Source of the DNA: Ligula intestinalis
Lineage: Eukaryota; Platyhelminthes; Cestoda; Diphyllobothriidea; Diphyllobothriidae
Assembly: GCA_036362985.1 (NCBI GenBank)
Contig: JAYGXS010000002.1
Coordinates: 14,264,940 to 14,328,939, forward strand
Direction of reading: 5' to 3'
DNA length: 64,000 bases
Positions 40,625-52,734 of the stretch are shown piece after piece. The position numbers and the translations under genes were made by a program. The notes beneath the pieces are model-generated. The model made no database searches. It was not told the DNA's origin and saw only the letters and a program-made list of their open reading frames with translations. Position 1 is the first letter of the stretch, and the number at the start of each line of letters is the position of its first letter.

Positions 40625-40935
40625 GTTAAGTGAGTTAAACCCAGCAACTGCGATCTTCAGGCCATGGCTACTTGGTTGAGAAGAAGTCTTAGAAGACCAG
40701 AGTAGAAGGGAGAGTATATTATGTTCACAGGAACGGAAAATAGATGGAAGAAGTCAGACTTGGGAGAACACGACCACCCAGGAGATTTGCCGGGTCCAAG
40801 TGCCAGTTTGAGAGCAGTCAGGGCAGTAGACAGAGGGAGAGAGAACGTTCATTGGCTAGGTTGACCTGCGATTGGTTGGCCACCGTGTGGGTAGAAATCA
40901 ACATGGGTGGCCTGTGTCTCGCGCACCAGTAATTT
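40625..40935 (+). repeat. Dispersed repeat, copy related to 50940-51170
   Basis: CAACTGCGATCTTCAGG, GACCAGAGTAGAAGGGAGAG and GGTCCAAGTGCCAGTTTGAG appear in the same order at 50940-51170. 48700-48800 and 58495-58570 carry related GGTTCCTTAxGAGAGGAG starts. Likely a common interspersed element. No ORF. Confidence 0.6.
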
Positions 40936-41389
40936 TGGCGGCCCGCCATGACCCTGAGGTCCAGACGGATTGAGGCCACGAGAGAAAGGTCAGGCATCGG
41001 GCAGGCAACGACCACAACAACTTTTATTTTGGGTGGGGAAATTCGTTTCACAAGACGAGGTCGGTGTCGGAACGTGTTGCACTCGCTAACCGAGGCTCCA
41101 GTGTACCTTAAATCGTAAACAGAAAGCTGCTTGCAACCTGTGAATCACAGATAGAAAAAGCTCAGCAGTTACCGCAGCTGACAGGAAATGCTTTCGTTCA
41201 CAAGTCTGGCATGTCAAGCCTGTTGTTCTTGCAGCAACGGGGGTGGGTATGAGAGGCAAGTATGTCGGCAGACGAGTGTTGCTAACCATTGCCTTTTTTC
41301 TCAAGTTACGACTGTCATTTTTGTCTATGGTTTCAGTCAAATAACCACAACCAGTCTGTCGTATTAATTGAATCTGTGCAGATAGTGTA

Positions 41390-41535
41390 GCCGGCAAAGA
41401 CAAGCGAGACTGGAATGGCCGTTTCCGGCATTTTTGCCTTCGTCAGCCAGACCCAAGTGGTGCACCACCCGAGGCTCGAACTGGCGACCTTTTTGCTCAT
41501 AAGTCTAACGCTCTAACCACACAGTGTTCCGTCAA
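41390..41535 (-). repeat. tRNA-derived short repeat, second family, minus strand
   Basis: Minus-strand reading gives TGTGGTTAGAGCGTTAGACT (A-box region) and GGTCGCCAGTTCGAGCCTCG (B box), followed by CACTTGGGTCTGGCTGACGA and CCATTCCAGTCTCGCTTGTC, which match 33690-33770. The neighbouring 41060-41390 may be its body. Confidence 0.65.
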
Positions 41536-41822
41536 GCGTTCAGTCAAGCAATTTGCTGATCGCATCCTTAATGAGGTCGCTCACTCTCTCCACTCTGAAC
41601 TAGTGACTGCGAGGTCTTCCCGTCCCATGCGTCGAGGTTTCCGTCATATGTCTTGCCGTACATCGGCATATTAGCTCGCTATACTCCCATTCCTAGCACG
41701 CACGCTACCTCGGGTGTGAAGAAGCGGAAATTGAGAAGTTGAAAGCCGATCTGTCTCCATAGTTGATGTGGATATCGTGTAAAACTTGAATTGTGAGTAT
41801 AACATGATCTTTGACCTTTTAA

Positions 41823-41922
41823 NNNNNNNNNNNNNNNNNNNNNNNNNNNNNNNNNNNNNNNNNNNNNNNNNNNNNNNNNNNNNNNNNNNNNNNNNNNNNN
41901 NNNNNNNNNNNNNNNNNNNNNN
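41823..41922. other. Assembly gap, 100 N
   Basis: Exactly 100 undetermined bases, the usual placeholder for a scaffold gap of unknown size. Confidence 0.99.
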
Positions 41923-44095
41923 TTTAACGTGACCCCTTCTTTACCTTATCCGTTGCTCTTTGTGAATGGAGTCATTTTTTGCTGAAAGTTTAGGATTTTA
42001 AAATCCTAGATATAGCATTCTTCTACTTAGCAACCGGTGAATGTTAATCGACAAGTGTCCATTGAATCTGTTTTGCAGGAGGGGAGACCAAGTGTCGTGT
42101 ACCTTTCCGTTATTCGAGGATTGGTCCGTCGAAAGTGAAGTACGCCTTAATATATCGTCAGGCTTTGAAGTATTTGAGGTACGCAGGACGGTTTTACTTT
42201 TCCTCGTATTTGCTCAGTAAGCTTATTGCGGTGGACTCGGGCGTCAGATCTAGGGAAATGGGAGTTAAAAAGAACTTGCCATCAGAGGATACCATGACTT
42301 CACTTGACAGGTTTCCTAGAACTGAGTTAGAGAACTAATTTTGGTGTCCTCTTAAGTTTGAAAGACCGTTAACCAGGCCGTATGTTTGAATATCTGTGAG
42401 CAATACGATTGACCGGGAGCAAGCGCCACTTGTAACCCTTGAAAATGTCATTGAATCGGCCCAGGTTCGTTCCCTACCATGCTCTTTAGTTCTCCAATTC
42501 TGACAGTGTAACACGTGAGCGTTTTACAGCGTGGTTAACGCCCAAGTCGTAGAACTGGTGGTCCTTTGGGGAGTTTTTTTTTAAAGGATAGCCATTTCCC
42601 TATCAATAATTTCCATATATTCACTAAAAGTCCAATTGAGAAAAAGTAGCTGTGATCGCTGGGACGATTACTTTATTCGCCAGGCTTTCAAATTCCAAAT
42701 CGAAGCCATCTTTGCAGACAGACCTTTATTTGTTGCTGTCTTTGACTATGGATTCAAGCTGGAATATGAAATGTCAGACGCATAGAGTTCTTGTCCCAGG
42801 ATTCGCGTCTACTCCTCAATTACTTCCTAGAACTCACATTTTTGCTTGTATTGGAAACCATCCAGCCCTTGTCACCCTGCTCCTCCTCCCCTCCTTTCTC
42901 GCAGAGATACATTTGGCCGATTTGTTCGAGTTAATCTGATTAGTTTCTGCTGAAATGTCATCCGAATCGGCTGATTTCTGCACTGATTGGTCAGGGCGTC
43001 CCAATGACCGACGAGGGTTTTGGAATTTGTATCGGCCACCAACTCCCCCTCCCCCCACCCTACTACGAAAGGCTCTAACTTAACAGGTATGAAGATCGAC
43101 GCAAGTAAGTTGATTTAGTCATTGAATGGAGCCAAGGAGCCCAGGATATCCAAATCGAACTGGCTGCATGGTTCATGAAGACTAGGAAAGAAGTCTGGTG
43201 AGGATTTGTTATGACGTTCGATCCCCTTTCTCCGGCATCACAGACATGTCTACATTCAAGCTTCGACATATATACTCACGCAAGGTCAAAAATCCCTTCC
43301 GCGAGGAATTCTTGTGAAGGGATTCGTATTCGGCTATGGGAGAACATATGTTAAGGGGGAATAAAAAACAAGTCGACTGACTGGGCCGGGCTCGACGGAG
43401 GGCGTTGGCGCAATGGTGACGAGGCGGTACACAGCTAAGCCAAAAGTTAGATCCAAGAATTGTCCCACGTAAGTCGAGAGCCAGTCGTCACTGCTTTTCT
43501 GTTGCAGGTGTGGGCACGCGTCTGAGGCTAGCCAGTGAAGTTCACCAAAATATAGGTGGACATTAAAGCGTTGCCAAGCCCAAAGGCAGTGAGTCATGAT
43601 CAACGGAAACATTCAGCTAACATTAGGTTTTTAACCATCGCCACGCGCGAAAAGGCGGCTGATGTCAGCCGCCCAACTGGGGAGCCGGAGGCGACAGTCT
43701 ATATCTCAGGGGTGCCAGTCCCTTATGCAATTCATTTTAAATTCGGTTGGCTGAGGAAAAACATGAGGGAAGAGGCGTGCGCATGCAAAATGAGTCATCT
43801 TCATCCAGCCTTGACCCGGAAACCAGCATATGAACGATGCCTTGTATGGAAAAGGTTGAAAGTTATAGAATGTGTGGCATCCTTTAGTCTTAACTTCTAT
43901 GAAAAACATATCCATGTCATTTTAGTAGGTTTGAGTTTAACCTCGCTCAATCATTCCCCTTCAGGATAATTCAGTAATAATAAGGGGGATAGGTAAAGCC
44001 TTTGAAAACCCTATTTTCAGATAGATTCTGGTAAGTCATACAAATGTTTCAGAGCTATAGATCAATCACTGGTGTCTATTAAATGCATGAAAATC
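41923..44095. other. Stretch without recognisable gene
   Basis: Short frames on both strands only. A weak tRNA-like GGCGTTGGCGCAATGG at about 43401 has no clear B box. Confidence 0.35.
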
Positions 44096-44099
44096 AAGC

Positions 44100-44450
44100 A
44101 AAGTTTCATTAAGTGTTTCTTCTTAATGCATCAATGCTTTAAGCCAGAAAAACTGATGAAGGTAGTTTGTTCCAGTCTTCATTGGGCCGATGGGAAAAGA
44201 AATTGACCTGTACTTCTAGTTTTGCATGGTGTTTCTTTAGTTTGTATGGAGGACCGCAGTAATGTTTAGTTTTTGCTGATTCAATTTACCTGAGAGCACA
44301 GTCTACTCCTCCAACGAGGCTAAAGACTATGATCATATCTCCTCTGTATTACCTATAAAAGTAAGGCCAAAGTTTGAGCTTTTCTAGTTGACCCTCATAT
44401 GGTAGGCCTTCCAAGCTGCTGACTAATTTGGTCGCCCTTCGTTAAAATTT
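44100..44450 (-). pseudogene. CR1-like LINE 3' remnant
   Basis: Minus-strand translation, across several stops, gives YRGDMIIVFSLVGG and then VQVNFFSHRPNEDWNKLPSS. This is the C-terminal RGD and FFSxRxxxxWNxLPxxV pattern of CR1/jockey-type reverse transcriptases. The AATAAxxxGG-AGCCTTTGAAAAC sequence at 43975-44020 resembles the 3' region at 52740-52775 of the other minus-strand copy. Heavily decayed. Confidence 0.6.
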
Positions 44451-44459
44451 CTCCTGTGT

Positions 44460-45420
44460 TGCGTCATGTTTCATCCGGTCTGGCTCAGGGTTAGAAGTTT
44501 AGTGGACAGAAGTAAGGGATTAAGATTAAAGGTTTTGTTTAAGCTTGGGAATTGGGGTTAGCCTTTAAGCAGAGGTTCAGTTTTAGTCTGTAAATGTTTT
44601 CAACTTCCATTATACCATCAGCTCAGATGATGAATGTCGAATTTACCTATAAATTCTTCTTACTTTTTCCTTCCATATACTTGGTCATCACGGCCTGGGA
44701 TCAAATCCGCCTGGAATATCTAGATGTTACTCTCATTGTTCATTTTCCACCCATGTATGGTTTCTTATTCCCGCTATTTCAAATTTCACATCCTCCCTTT
44801 TACGCCTTATTTATATATTTAAACAAGTTGATAGCGAAAACATAATTTTTATCTTTTGATTTCCAAAATGGTTATGTATCAATTTTCTTCGCCCCACCCA
44901 TAACTCTCCGATTACCGTCATCACTGAATTGCAGGCATTATTGTCTCGTGTTTTCTAAATGGGGTTCACATATGTGATCCTTGCCCAGCGACGTGTTTTT
45001 GATTTAGTTACCCAAGGGCAAGGCCTTTCCGTATTAACTTGTCCTTCATCTAGTTTATGGGCTCCACACTTCTCCTGAATCTGATTACATTGTTTTGTTT
45101 TTATCACAGCGGCGACGTTAGATGTAGTCTTTAGTCATGTTTACCAATTCCTCCAATGTTCTATAATATAGGAGAGGATAGGTGAATTAAGACCGGTTAA
45201 ACTCAATTACTGCTCTTTAGAACCGAGAGTTAAGGTTCTATGGCTCCTTTATATTTCTTTCATGATATCTCTCTTCGGCGAGAGATTGCAAGCTCCTACT
45301 TGATCTTCTCTTCATTTGCCCATATATGCACAGGGTCAATTCCAGCCTCATCGCATTGTCCAGCTGGATGACTTCATCTTGTCACCTGTTATGGTCTCGC
45401 GTGTTCACCTGCGTTGCCAC
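44460..45420. other. Stretch without recognisable gene
   Basis: No exon or repeat recognised. Confidence 0.35.
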
Positions 45421-45424
45421 TTGT

Positions 45425-45998
45425 TAGGTCTCTCCCAGTATGGAATATAAGACAAAGAGGGTAATGACGCAGAAATACGTATATCTCAGAGTCCTAACGT
45501 TAGCCAGTAATAAAAATTGGTTACTTAAAGTTGGCGAGTAACATAATTGTTTCGTTGAGTAAAAAAAGTGGAAGTGTTCACAAATTCGCCAGACGAAACA
45601 AGCCAAGGTTGGTGAATCCTGGACGAAATCGGAGAACACCCATGTACTAATTTACATCCCGATCGAGAAAACTGGCAAGACGTGGACCTGGTGGCTCAGT
45701 GGATAGGACGGTTGTCTCTAGCTCACTGGTCCCGGGTTCAAAACTCGAGTGTAGCGGCAGTTTCTGCGGCTATACTTGAGTCAGGTAACTCTGACCGATG
45801 AAGGGTAATGACACAGAAATACGCGTATCTCAGAGTCCTAACGTTTGCCAGCAATAAAAATTGGTTACTTAAAGTTAGCGAGTAACGTAATTGTTTCGAT
45901 GAATAAAAAAGTGGAAGTGTCCACAAATTTGCCAGACGAAACAAGCCAGGATTGATGAATCCTGGGCGAGATCGGCGCACATTCATGTACTTATAGTA
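45425..45998. repeat. Two direct ~200-bp repeats flanking a tRNA-like repeat
   Basis: 45445-45640 and 45803-45995 are near-identical direct copies (GAGGGTAATGACGCAGAAAT, ATCTCAGAGTCCTAACGTT, TTGGTTACTTAAAGTT, CACAAATTxGCCAGACGAA). Between them 45683-45750 carries a tRNA-like GGTGGCTCAGTGGATAGGAC (A box) and GGTCCCGGGTTCAAAACTC (B box). A third copy in inverse orientation lies at 54940-55115. Confidence 0.75.
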
Positions 45999-45999
45999 G

Positions 46000-48695
46000 A
46001 GAAAAGTTTACTGCAATTGTGTCTGTGTGTACAATGTCACAAGTGCTGCAAGAAACCTTCGTGAAGAAATTTAACTTGGTAGTGTAGCATATATTTCGCC
46101 AGGTTATTTTTGATCAACTGAGTGGATTTAATAAGAAGAAAGGCTTTAGTTTGGAAAACTGCCCTCTTAGTTAAAATTATGGAGCAAAATAGGCGCTAAT
46201 TTTGTTTAAATCATCAGTAAGTTTATAACAATGAAATTTCCTATGCTACAAGCTATCACAGAACCAAACATTTTATTAATATGCATTGTGCTATGGAAGA
46301 CTTCCAGGATGTGTAGAAAAGAGTAGAAAAATTATCCATTCCAGAACTGTTAAAGTTTGTCCGAAGTAGCTCTAATCTAAGTGAAGCCAAGTTAAAGGAA
46401 TCGAATTTTTTTCGGAAACAAACAGCAAATGAAGCTTTAAAATTGTGTTTAGCTAACTTGTGAAGTTCTTTTTGCATAAAATGCCCTGTCTTCTCGACCC
46501 CTTTTCCGTATTCCCACGACCCACTCTTACGAAAAGATGAACACGTTTTAACGTGTACCCCATTCCCATATAAATGAACTAGCCTGACGATAAAGTATCG
46601 AAGTCCTGCGTACGCTTGCCAACTACTCTTCTTAAATACCTAATGCTGCCGATGAGTACAGTATCAGGCCTGTGAGAAACGGGGAGACTCCAGGCTTACC
46701 CCGCTAGGCGTTTGCGCAAAGGTTCTCTGTCCTTTGGAATAAAAATTCTTGATACAGTCCGATTTCTGAACGTGGTTTGACAATGCAAAAGATCCGCTAA
46801 CGCCCTGCGATCCAACTAGGTTGCTTTCTGGCACGCCATCAGCCAGCTCTTGTGTGTATGTGTGTGTGGTGCGATATGGCGTCAAGGTCACCTCATGATA
46901 ACCCCTGCGCGCATCGACCTTGACGGTGCTCTGAATCGAGCATGCTTTTTATTCCATGACAGGGTTGACATACACCTGCCAGCAACTGTCTTTTTTTCAC
47001 ACAGATTTGCATGCCTGACAACTAAAAAGGTCGAAACCACGTGGCTACAGTGCAGTTCAAAAGAGTGCATTTTCACCGCTGAGCATGCGTGCTGCGTTAT
47101 CACAGTTGCGAGATTCCTTTTAAGGACTTTTGGTACGCAGCACTCGGCATGCGGCGTATTCGACCTCCTTCTTTTTTTTACTTAACCATCACTATAGCAG
47201 CTCCTACTGATATGCCAGTTCATAGTCTCAAGCAGCTGTTGACTTAATGAAGTGGTTATGCATCTTTTAAAGGAAACTTGCATTGTTTTTTCAGTTGATA
47301 TAACGACATTTCATTTCTACCGTCAGTCGTTGGGAGGCTTGGTTGACAGGAGCTCGTTTGCTATAACGAAAGCGTTTTGCAAACTTGTGCCAGAGGAATG
47401 TGTAAGAACAACGGTCTTGATTATCCCAATATAAAAGATAAATTTATGCACGAAGAAGATTATTTGGGTGTTACTCAGGGTTCATTGAATCACTTTTAGC
47501 CGGAAAATTGCCATGCTCTGCCCCATAGCAAGTAAGCAGCGGTAAAATATTACTGACACGTGAAGTAGTTTAGGTGCAGCAGACTTTTCTAGCAGCTATC
47601 ACACTCCTCTTCCCCCTCATGGACCTGGTTTCAAGATACAACCACGAAGGCCACCGGTGGGATCGAGCACGGCGTAAAACCACGCCTAGGTGGACTACTT
47701 CACCCCTCGGTCCGCATGCAAATAACAACAGGGGAGAGGGAGCTCGAATCCTACTGCGTTGGAATGCTACGGTAAGAATGAGAAAATGCAGCTTGTCTCG
47801 TTGCCCTGAGAAGGGGTTTTGCTCACAGTTGGCCACCCTTCAGGCCAGGGCTTTTAGCACATCCTGATAATTTCGAGTGTGTCAGGTTGTTAATAGTGAG
47901 GAGTATACACTAATGGTCCCACTTAATACCTCCCCTTCCTGAATAGTCCATAGTCCAAGCACGTTACTGCGAAGACTTAAGGCTATTCAGGTTTAGCCCG
48001 CGGATTTGTAAAACTTTTCCCAATTCAGGCCTGGAATGCTCTGCCCGCGGGCATTGTTATGTCACCATCTGAGCACACGTCAGACGCATCTTTAGGCATG
48101 TTCACGACACTATTAAGTTAGAAAAAATAGCCACTGAGCCCCCGAAAATGAAATGCCAGTTGCCGAATGCAAATTGTAGAATAATAACATTATAAAAAAC
48201 ATACTATTCGCTAATTTTCAGTAATATGTTTGCTTAGAAAACTACCGATTATATTTCTTCTGTCACTTAGCAGACAGACTCATTAAACCAACAAGGGTGC
48301 ACGATGGGCGCATCGCCGACACTCGATGAGGTTCGCATGACCTCCGCAACCTTCTCTTCGCGGGACCCTTGGTATTATGGCGAAAACCGCGATGGACGCT
48401 CCCTGACATGCTTCAAACACTCTTAGCACAGGCCATCAGCTTCGAATATACTCTGCACCCCCCTTCCCCCGGGCGACAGTTTTTCTCCTTAAATCTCTCA
48501 AATGGCATTCAAACCCCTAGACTTCTGAACAATGCCTGAGGAGTTTTTTCACTGTCGGCCCTCAAATTTCTGGCAACGCCACTGATCTGAAATGTTCTGC
48601 AGATCAAATGCATTGAAAAAACTGTACCAATGGGGAGTTCAAAGGTATTTACCTATATTTCCCTCAATAAAAACCTGACCTGATCTGAACTACGA
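46000..48695. other. Stretch without recognisable gene
   Basis: Only short overlapping frames. No exon chain, tRNA-like head or transposon motif recognised. A GGTCACCTCATGATAACCCC word at 46888 recurs near 52660. Confidence 0.35.
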
Positions 48696-48699
48696 TATT

Positions 48700-49000
48700 T
48701 CAGGCCCGGTTCCTTAAGAGAGGAGCGAAGTCATAGAAAGCCTGAGTCGAAAGGAATGTTATATCCTGTACAGAATAAATGGGAGAATAGTTGGCAGAAT
48801 GCTTGACTCGGTTTGGCGTAGTGTTTGGCCGTGAGGACCGCGTGAGAGCGCAGCATCGTCATGACCGCCCCGTGCGTGGGTAAAAATCCAAGTGAGTCTA
48901 GCGTCAGTCATTCCGAGCGGCCACCGAAAGCTCTCGCTGATGATTGGTTAAATGGCGTGAGGGTAGACACCGGCGTTGGCGGTCCCTGTCTTGCGCGCCA
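48700..49000 (+). repeat. Dispersed repeat related to 58495-58750
   Basis: CCCGGTTCCTTAAGAGAGGAG and TCCTGTACAGAATAAATGGG at 48707-48785 correspond to CCCGGTTCCTTAGGAGAGGAG and TTCTGTACAGAAGGTATTG at 58500-58575. Non-coding. Confidence 0.5.
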
Positions 49001-49009
49001 GTTTGTGTC

Positions 49010-50940
49010 TGGCCGGAGGCACGCCGAACAGTGCATTCGCGCAAGGTCCTGTTCTGTCTGACCTTGGCTGTGACGTCAAGAGTTAGGAGGGCTTCGAGCA
49101 GCATTGACCACTACAACGTATACCAACTGATGCTGCGAGAAGACACAATTATTGACAAGGCTGTACACTCTGTCTGGGCACGCCACACGACATTTGACTA
49201 TCGATTTCAACTATGTCCACCGCCTGATCCACAACAGGGTAGAGCAGAGACAGAAACTCGCGCGTGAGTTAATTGAAGGTGATCCTAGACTTGAACCTCA
49301 TCTAACGCACTCTCCCATCTCTCACCCACCTGAGTCAAGTGTCAAGACATAGTCAAGAACTCCAGAAGCGGGATCTTATGTGAGGCCGCCCATCCAATGC
49401 ATGCCACTTCACCTGCCTGGGATCCCAACTGCGTGGAAGGATCGTGAAAGTTACATTAAAAAGGAGCTATCGTAGCTTGACTCTCAGTCCTTCTCCACAC
49501 AAATGTACGCGGGAAGAACTCTGAGGCTCCACCTTTCATGTTTTAGCTAGCCTTACAAGCCACGGCACATTTTGCACACCACTATATAGATTCAGGCGCG
49601 TCAAATAGTTTCTGTTTAAGACTATGTGGTTAGATTCGACATCACGCTCTCAATAGCACGTAAGGAATGCACAACAATTGTATCCAGTACAAGCCAAAAA
49701 ACTGCACCGACACCAAACTGTGGCGAGCAATCCCGTACACCGAAAACGTCTCGGAGGCTGCCGGCTGCCTTCTCGTACCACTTGGAGTTGGAGTCGCACA
49801 CAGACCGCAGGCAACCATAAGGCGTCAGAACAAGTGCAACTATTTGCCCAGCCCATGTTCGGTGCTGAGACTCAATTCGGCCAAAGCAAATCGCCATTTG
49901 GGGAACGGACAGGCCACCATGTCATCCTATGCCTGACGTAGCGATTTAGCTCTCGGGCCAAACAGTTATCAATTTTTTGCACACGTTTAAATTTTAGCTG
50001 TCTTATGCGGCAAAACACCTGTGCACACATTTACTGTATCTACTACTGCGCTGTGATTATTTCTCTGATGAATCCGCAATTTATCGCCTTCATCTTCTTC
50101 TTCTTCTTCTTCTTCTTCTTCTTCTTCTCAACTCTACCAACGTTAAAACACGGGCCTTTTGTTAGGAAAAATGTTACTTCCCTCCTAGGGATTCAATTCG
50201 TTTTTCAAACGCTCACAGACAGAAATGGTAAGTGATAAGGCCGGGTTCGCTAGTTATTACTTATCCTGACTTAAGTGTTACCAAAATGGAATGTGTTACC
50301 AACGATAGCAAACATAGACTGAATAGTGCCCATTTAATTTATTCAGAAATTAATATGCATATTTGAAGCAATGACCTAGAAACTTATTCTGCTATGAATA
50401 TATTAGTATCCAAGCTCTCAGTGTGGTAAATCATTTAGCATTTGTATACTACCGACTGCCTGTCGGCCAATTATGAATATGACGCGCTTATGCCGCACTA
50501 GCTTATACATTATAGTTTACTTGTTCACTGATGCTGTCAGAGCTAGCCTAAAAAAGCCTCGTTTCTAAGGTTAAACTTAAGGGTTGCAAAGCATGAAAAA
50601 TACATTTTTTTCATATCAGAAAGCTGAAGAAAAACGCAGCGAAACCTACTGATGCAACTGTGCAATCCAGAGGCCAAACTTGGTAAAGAACGCTTGTAGA
50701 TCGTATCGATTTTGTCGGTATTGTAAATCCTTCAGTGCACCACAAAACGTATGTTCACCGAATTGGCTTTTAAAGATCAGGGTTGGAATATTCGCAGAAT
50801 TTTTAGCATGGAGGGTGGAATGCCAAAATTTACCCCGATGCTTGCCACATGGGGAGTAACCATGCCTAGTGTAGGGGCTTATGTTAACAGGTAAAACACT
50901 TAACGCTACAATCTTCAGGCCTCATTCTATCGCAGTGGGT
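49010..50940. other. Stretch without recognisable gene
   Basis: Contains the TTC microsatellite at 50093-50128 and otherwise only short overlapping frames. Confidence 0.35.
50093..50128. repeat. (TTC)n microsatellite
   Basis: A perfect 12-unit TTC run (36 bp) within a slightly longer CATCTTC-started tract. Confidence 0.95.
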
Positions 50941-51170
50941 TCAATAAGATAAACCGTAGCAACTGCGATCTTCAGAACATGGTTAATTAGTAGAGAAGTC
51001 AGTAAAGGCCAGAGTAGTAGGAACAGAATCTTTTGTTCACAGAGGAACGAGGAAAGAGCAGGAAGAAATTTGACTTGAGAGCACACAACCTGCCAGGAAG
51101 CCAGTCAGGTCCAAGTGCCAGTTGGACAGCAGTCAGGCCAGTGGGCAGAGAAAGCAATTCACGCGTGCAG
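50940..51170 (+). repeat. Dispersed repeat, copy related to 40625-40935
   Basis: See the copy at 40625: AGCAACTGCGATCTTCAG, GCCAGAGTAGTAGGAACAG and CAGGTCCAAGTGCCAGTTG in the same order. Non-coding. Confidence 0.6.
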
Positions 51171-51299
51171 GCTTGCTATTCGTCGGAGAGCTAAGGACCA
51201 GCTTTGTGGCATCTGTGATTGGCTTTTCAGAGGCGTCGAGAACCGCATCGGTGGGCCTTTGATAAATTTCACTTTGACGGAAGCAAGTCACAACAATTT

Positions 51300-52071
51300 C
51301 ATAGGGGAAGAGAATAAATGAGACGCCGCATGGAGGGAATAGCATATTCTGTACAGACGTAGTGGAAAATAGTTTGGAGGAAGTTGGCTGTCGGACGAGC
51401 ATGCACACGCAACTGAGAGGGGCCACGTCCGATATGTATGAGTGTGGCAGTCGTCACAGTGAGTAAGCCTTGAAGTGGGAGTAAGCCTTGAAGGCGATTA
51501 GCCAGACTGGATTTGGGTAGGCAGGCATTGGTGCTTGCGCACTCGCTAGCAGCTGCGAGTGTGCGTTCACCCAGTGTTGGGTCACAACATGTACTCGGTT
51601 CGTAATTATCCAAGGCCCAAACCTAAGTACAGAAAGCAATGAAGGAGAGTACTGACTGTCTTTCAACTGCACCCATTTGATCGATTATTAGGTCCCAAAA
51701 ACGCCTAAACAGAACTTATATTTAAAACCTGAGTTTGGTCGGGAAAGTATTATGAAGCAGCAAGCAGCCCTTCGCAGCAGAACAGACGACCAGCTTATCA
51801 TAAAATAAAACCACTGATTATCAAAAAAACAAGCCTGAATGTCGAGAAAGGCGGGGCGATTACTTAGTACGAACTTCCTGCTCACAGAATGTGATGCAGG
51901 TCACGCCCGTAAATATGTTCGTAGTCGCTAACATCATGGTCGACTCGTCAGAACGGAGACCAGGAGAGCTTAATAAAAACCAAAACTTCATCGGTAAAAC
52001 AAGTTTATGACAAACGTGTGGGCGTGTCTGGTCCGTCCTGAAGGGTGCGATATTTATGAACAATTGACTGA
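51300..52071. other. Stretch without recognisable gene
   Basis: No exon recognised. A short duplicated word GTAAGCCTTGAAGxxG occurs at 51462 and 51481. Confidence 0.35.
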
Positions 52072-52081
52072 NNNNNNNNNN
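52072..52081. other. Assembly gap, 10 N
   Basis: Ten undetermined bases, probably a small estimated or placeholder gap. Confidence 0.97.
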
Positions 52082-52214
52082 GTGATTCCCTGCATACTGC
52101 ATTACGCAGTGTCAGTTACGATTTCTCACAAAATAGTCCCGAAGATGTTTTAACGTCTACCATAACTCGACATACGATAGGACCTCCGGCAATTCGTATG
52201 TTTCTTTTATTTCA

Positions 52215-52620
52215 ACGTAATTTGCCCGGCAGTGGAGAAGCAGTTTTGCAATTAGTATTTGTAGCTCAAATGGCATACAGCAAGCTGAGCGGATAGTTTC
52301 AGGCTGACCCGTTTTAGATGTATTTGGACTTAGAAAAAAATTTGAACCTTTTTAATTTCCTCAAAAGTTCATTTCTAATGTGGAACGCATCATTGCATTC
52401 AAGGGTCCATAAGCGCAGACGTAATTTGTCCGCCAGCGGAGAAGCATTTTTACACTCAGCATTTGCAGTTTAAACGGCCTACAGCAATTTCAGCGGATTT
52501 TTTTAAGTGAGAAGACTCTGCCAATTTTCAATATATGTGGACTTGTAATAGCTGAAATTAATTTCTTACTTGGAGCACATCATTTCATTTAAGGGTCCAT
52601 AGGCTCAGACCCAAATCTGA
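52215..52620. repeat. Two tandem ~204-bp units
   Basis: ACGTAATTTGCCCGGCAGTGGAG at 52215 recurs as ACGTAATTTGTCCGCCAGCGGAG at 52419 (offset 204), and AAGGGTCCATAAGC near 52401 recurs as AAGGGTCCATAGGC near 52598. The units are diverged, so the duplication is old. Confidence 0.75.
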
Positions 52621-52734
52621 TGAAGTCAAATGCGCGTGTCTGTTGCCACATCGCGTCAGGGTCACTTCATGATAACCCCGAAATGTCACGTAGAAATTTG
52701 AACAGTTGTAAAATCGTTTCAGTTTTTTCAGTTT

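Noticed and set aside
41086..41403. 105-codon minus-strand frame as a host gene
   Set aside because: It adjoins a tRNA-derived repeat head (41390-41535) and has no splice or start context, so it is more likely repeat body.
43556..43969. 137-codon plus-strand frame
   Set aside because: No recognisable motif, overlapping frames on the other strand and no splice context.
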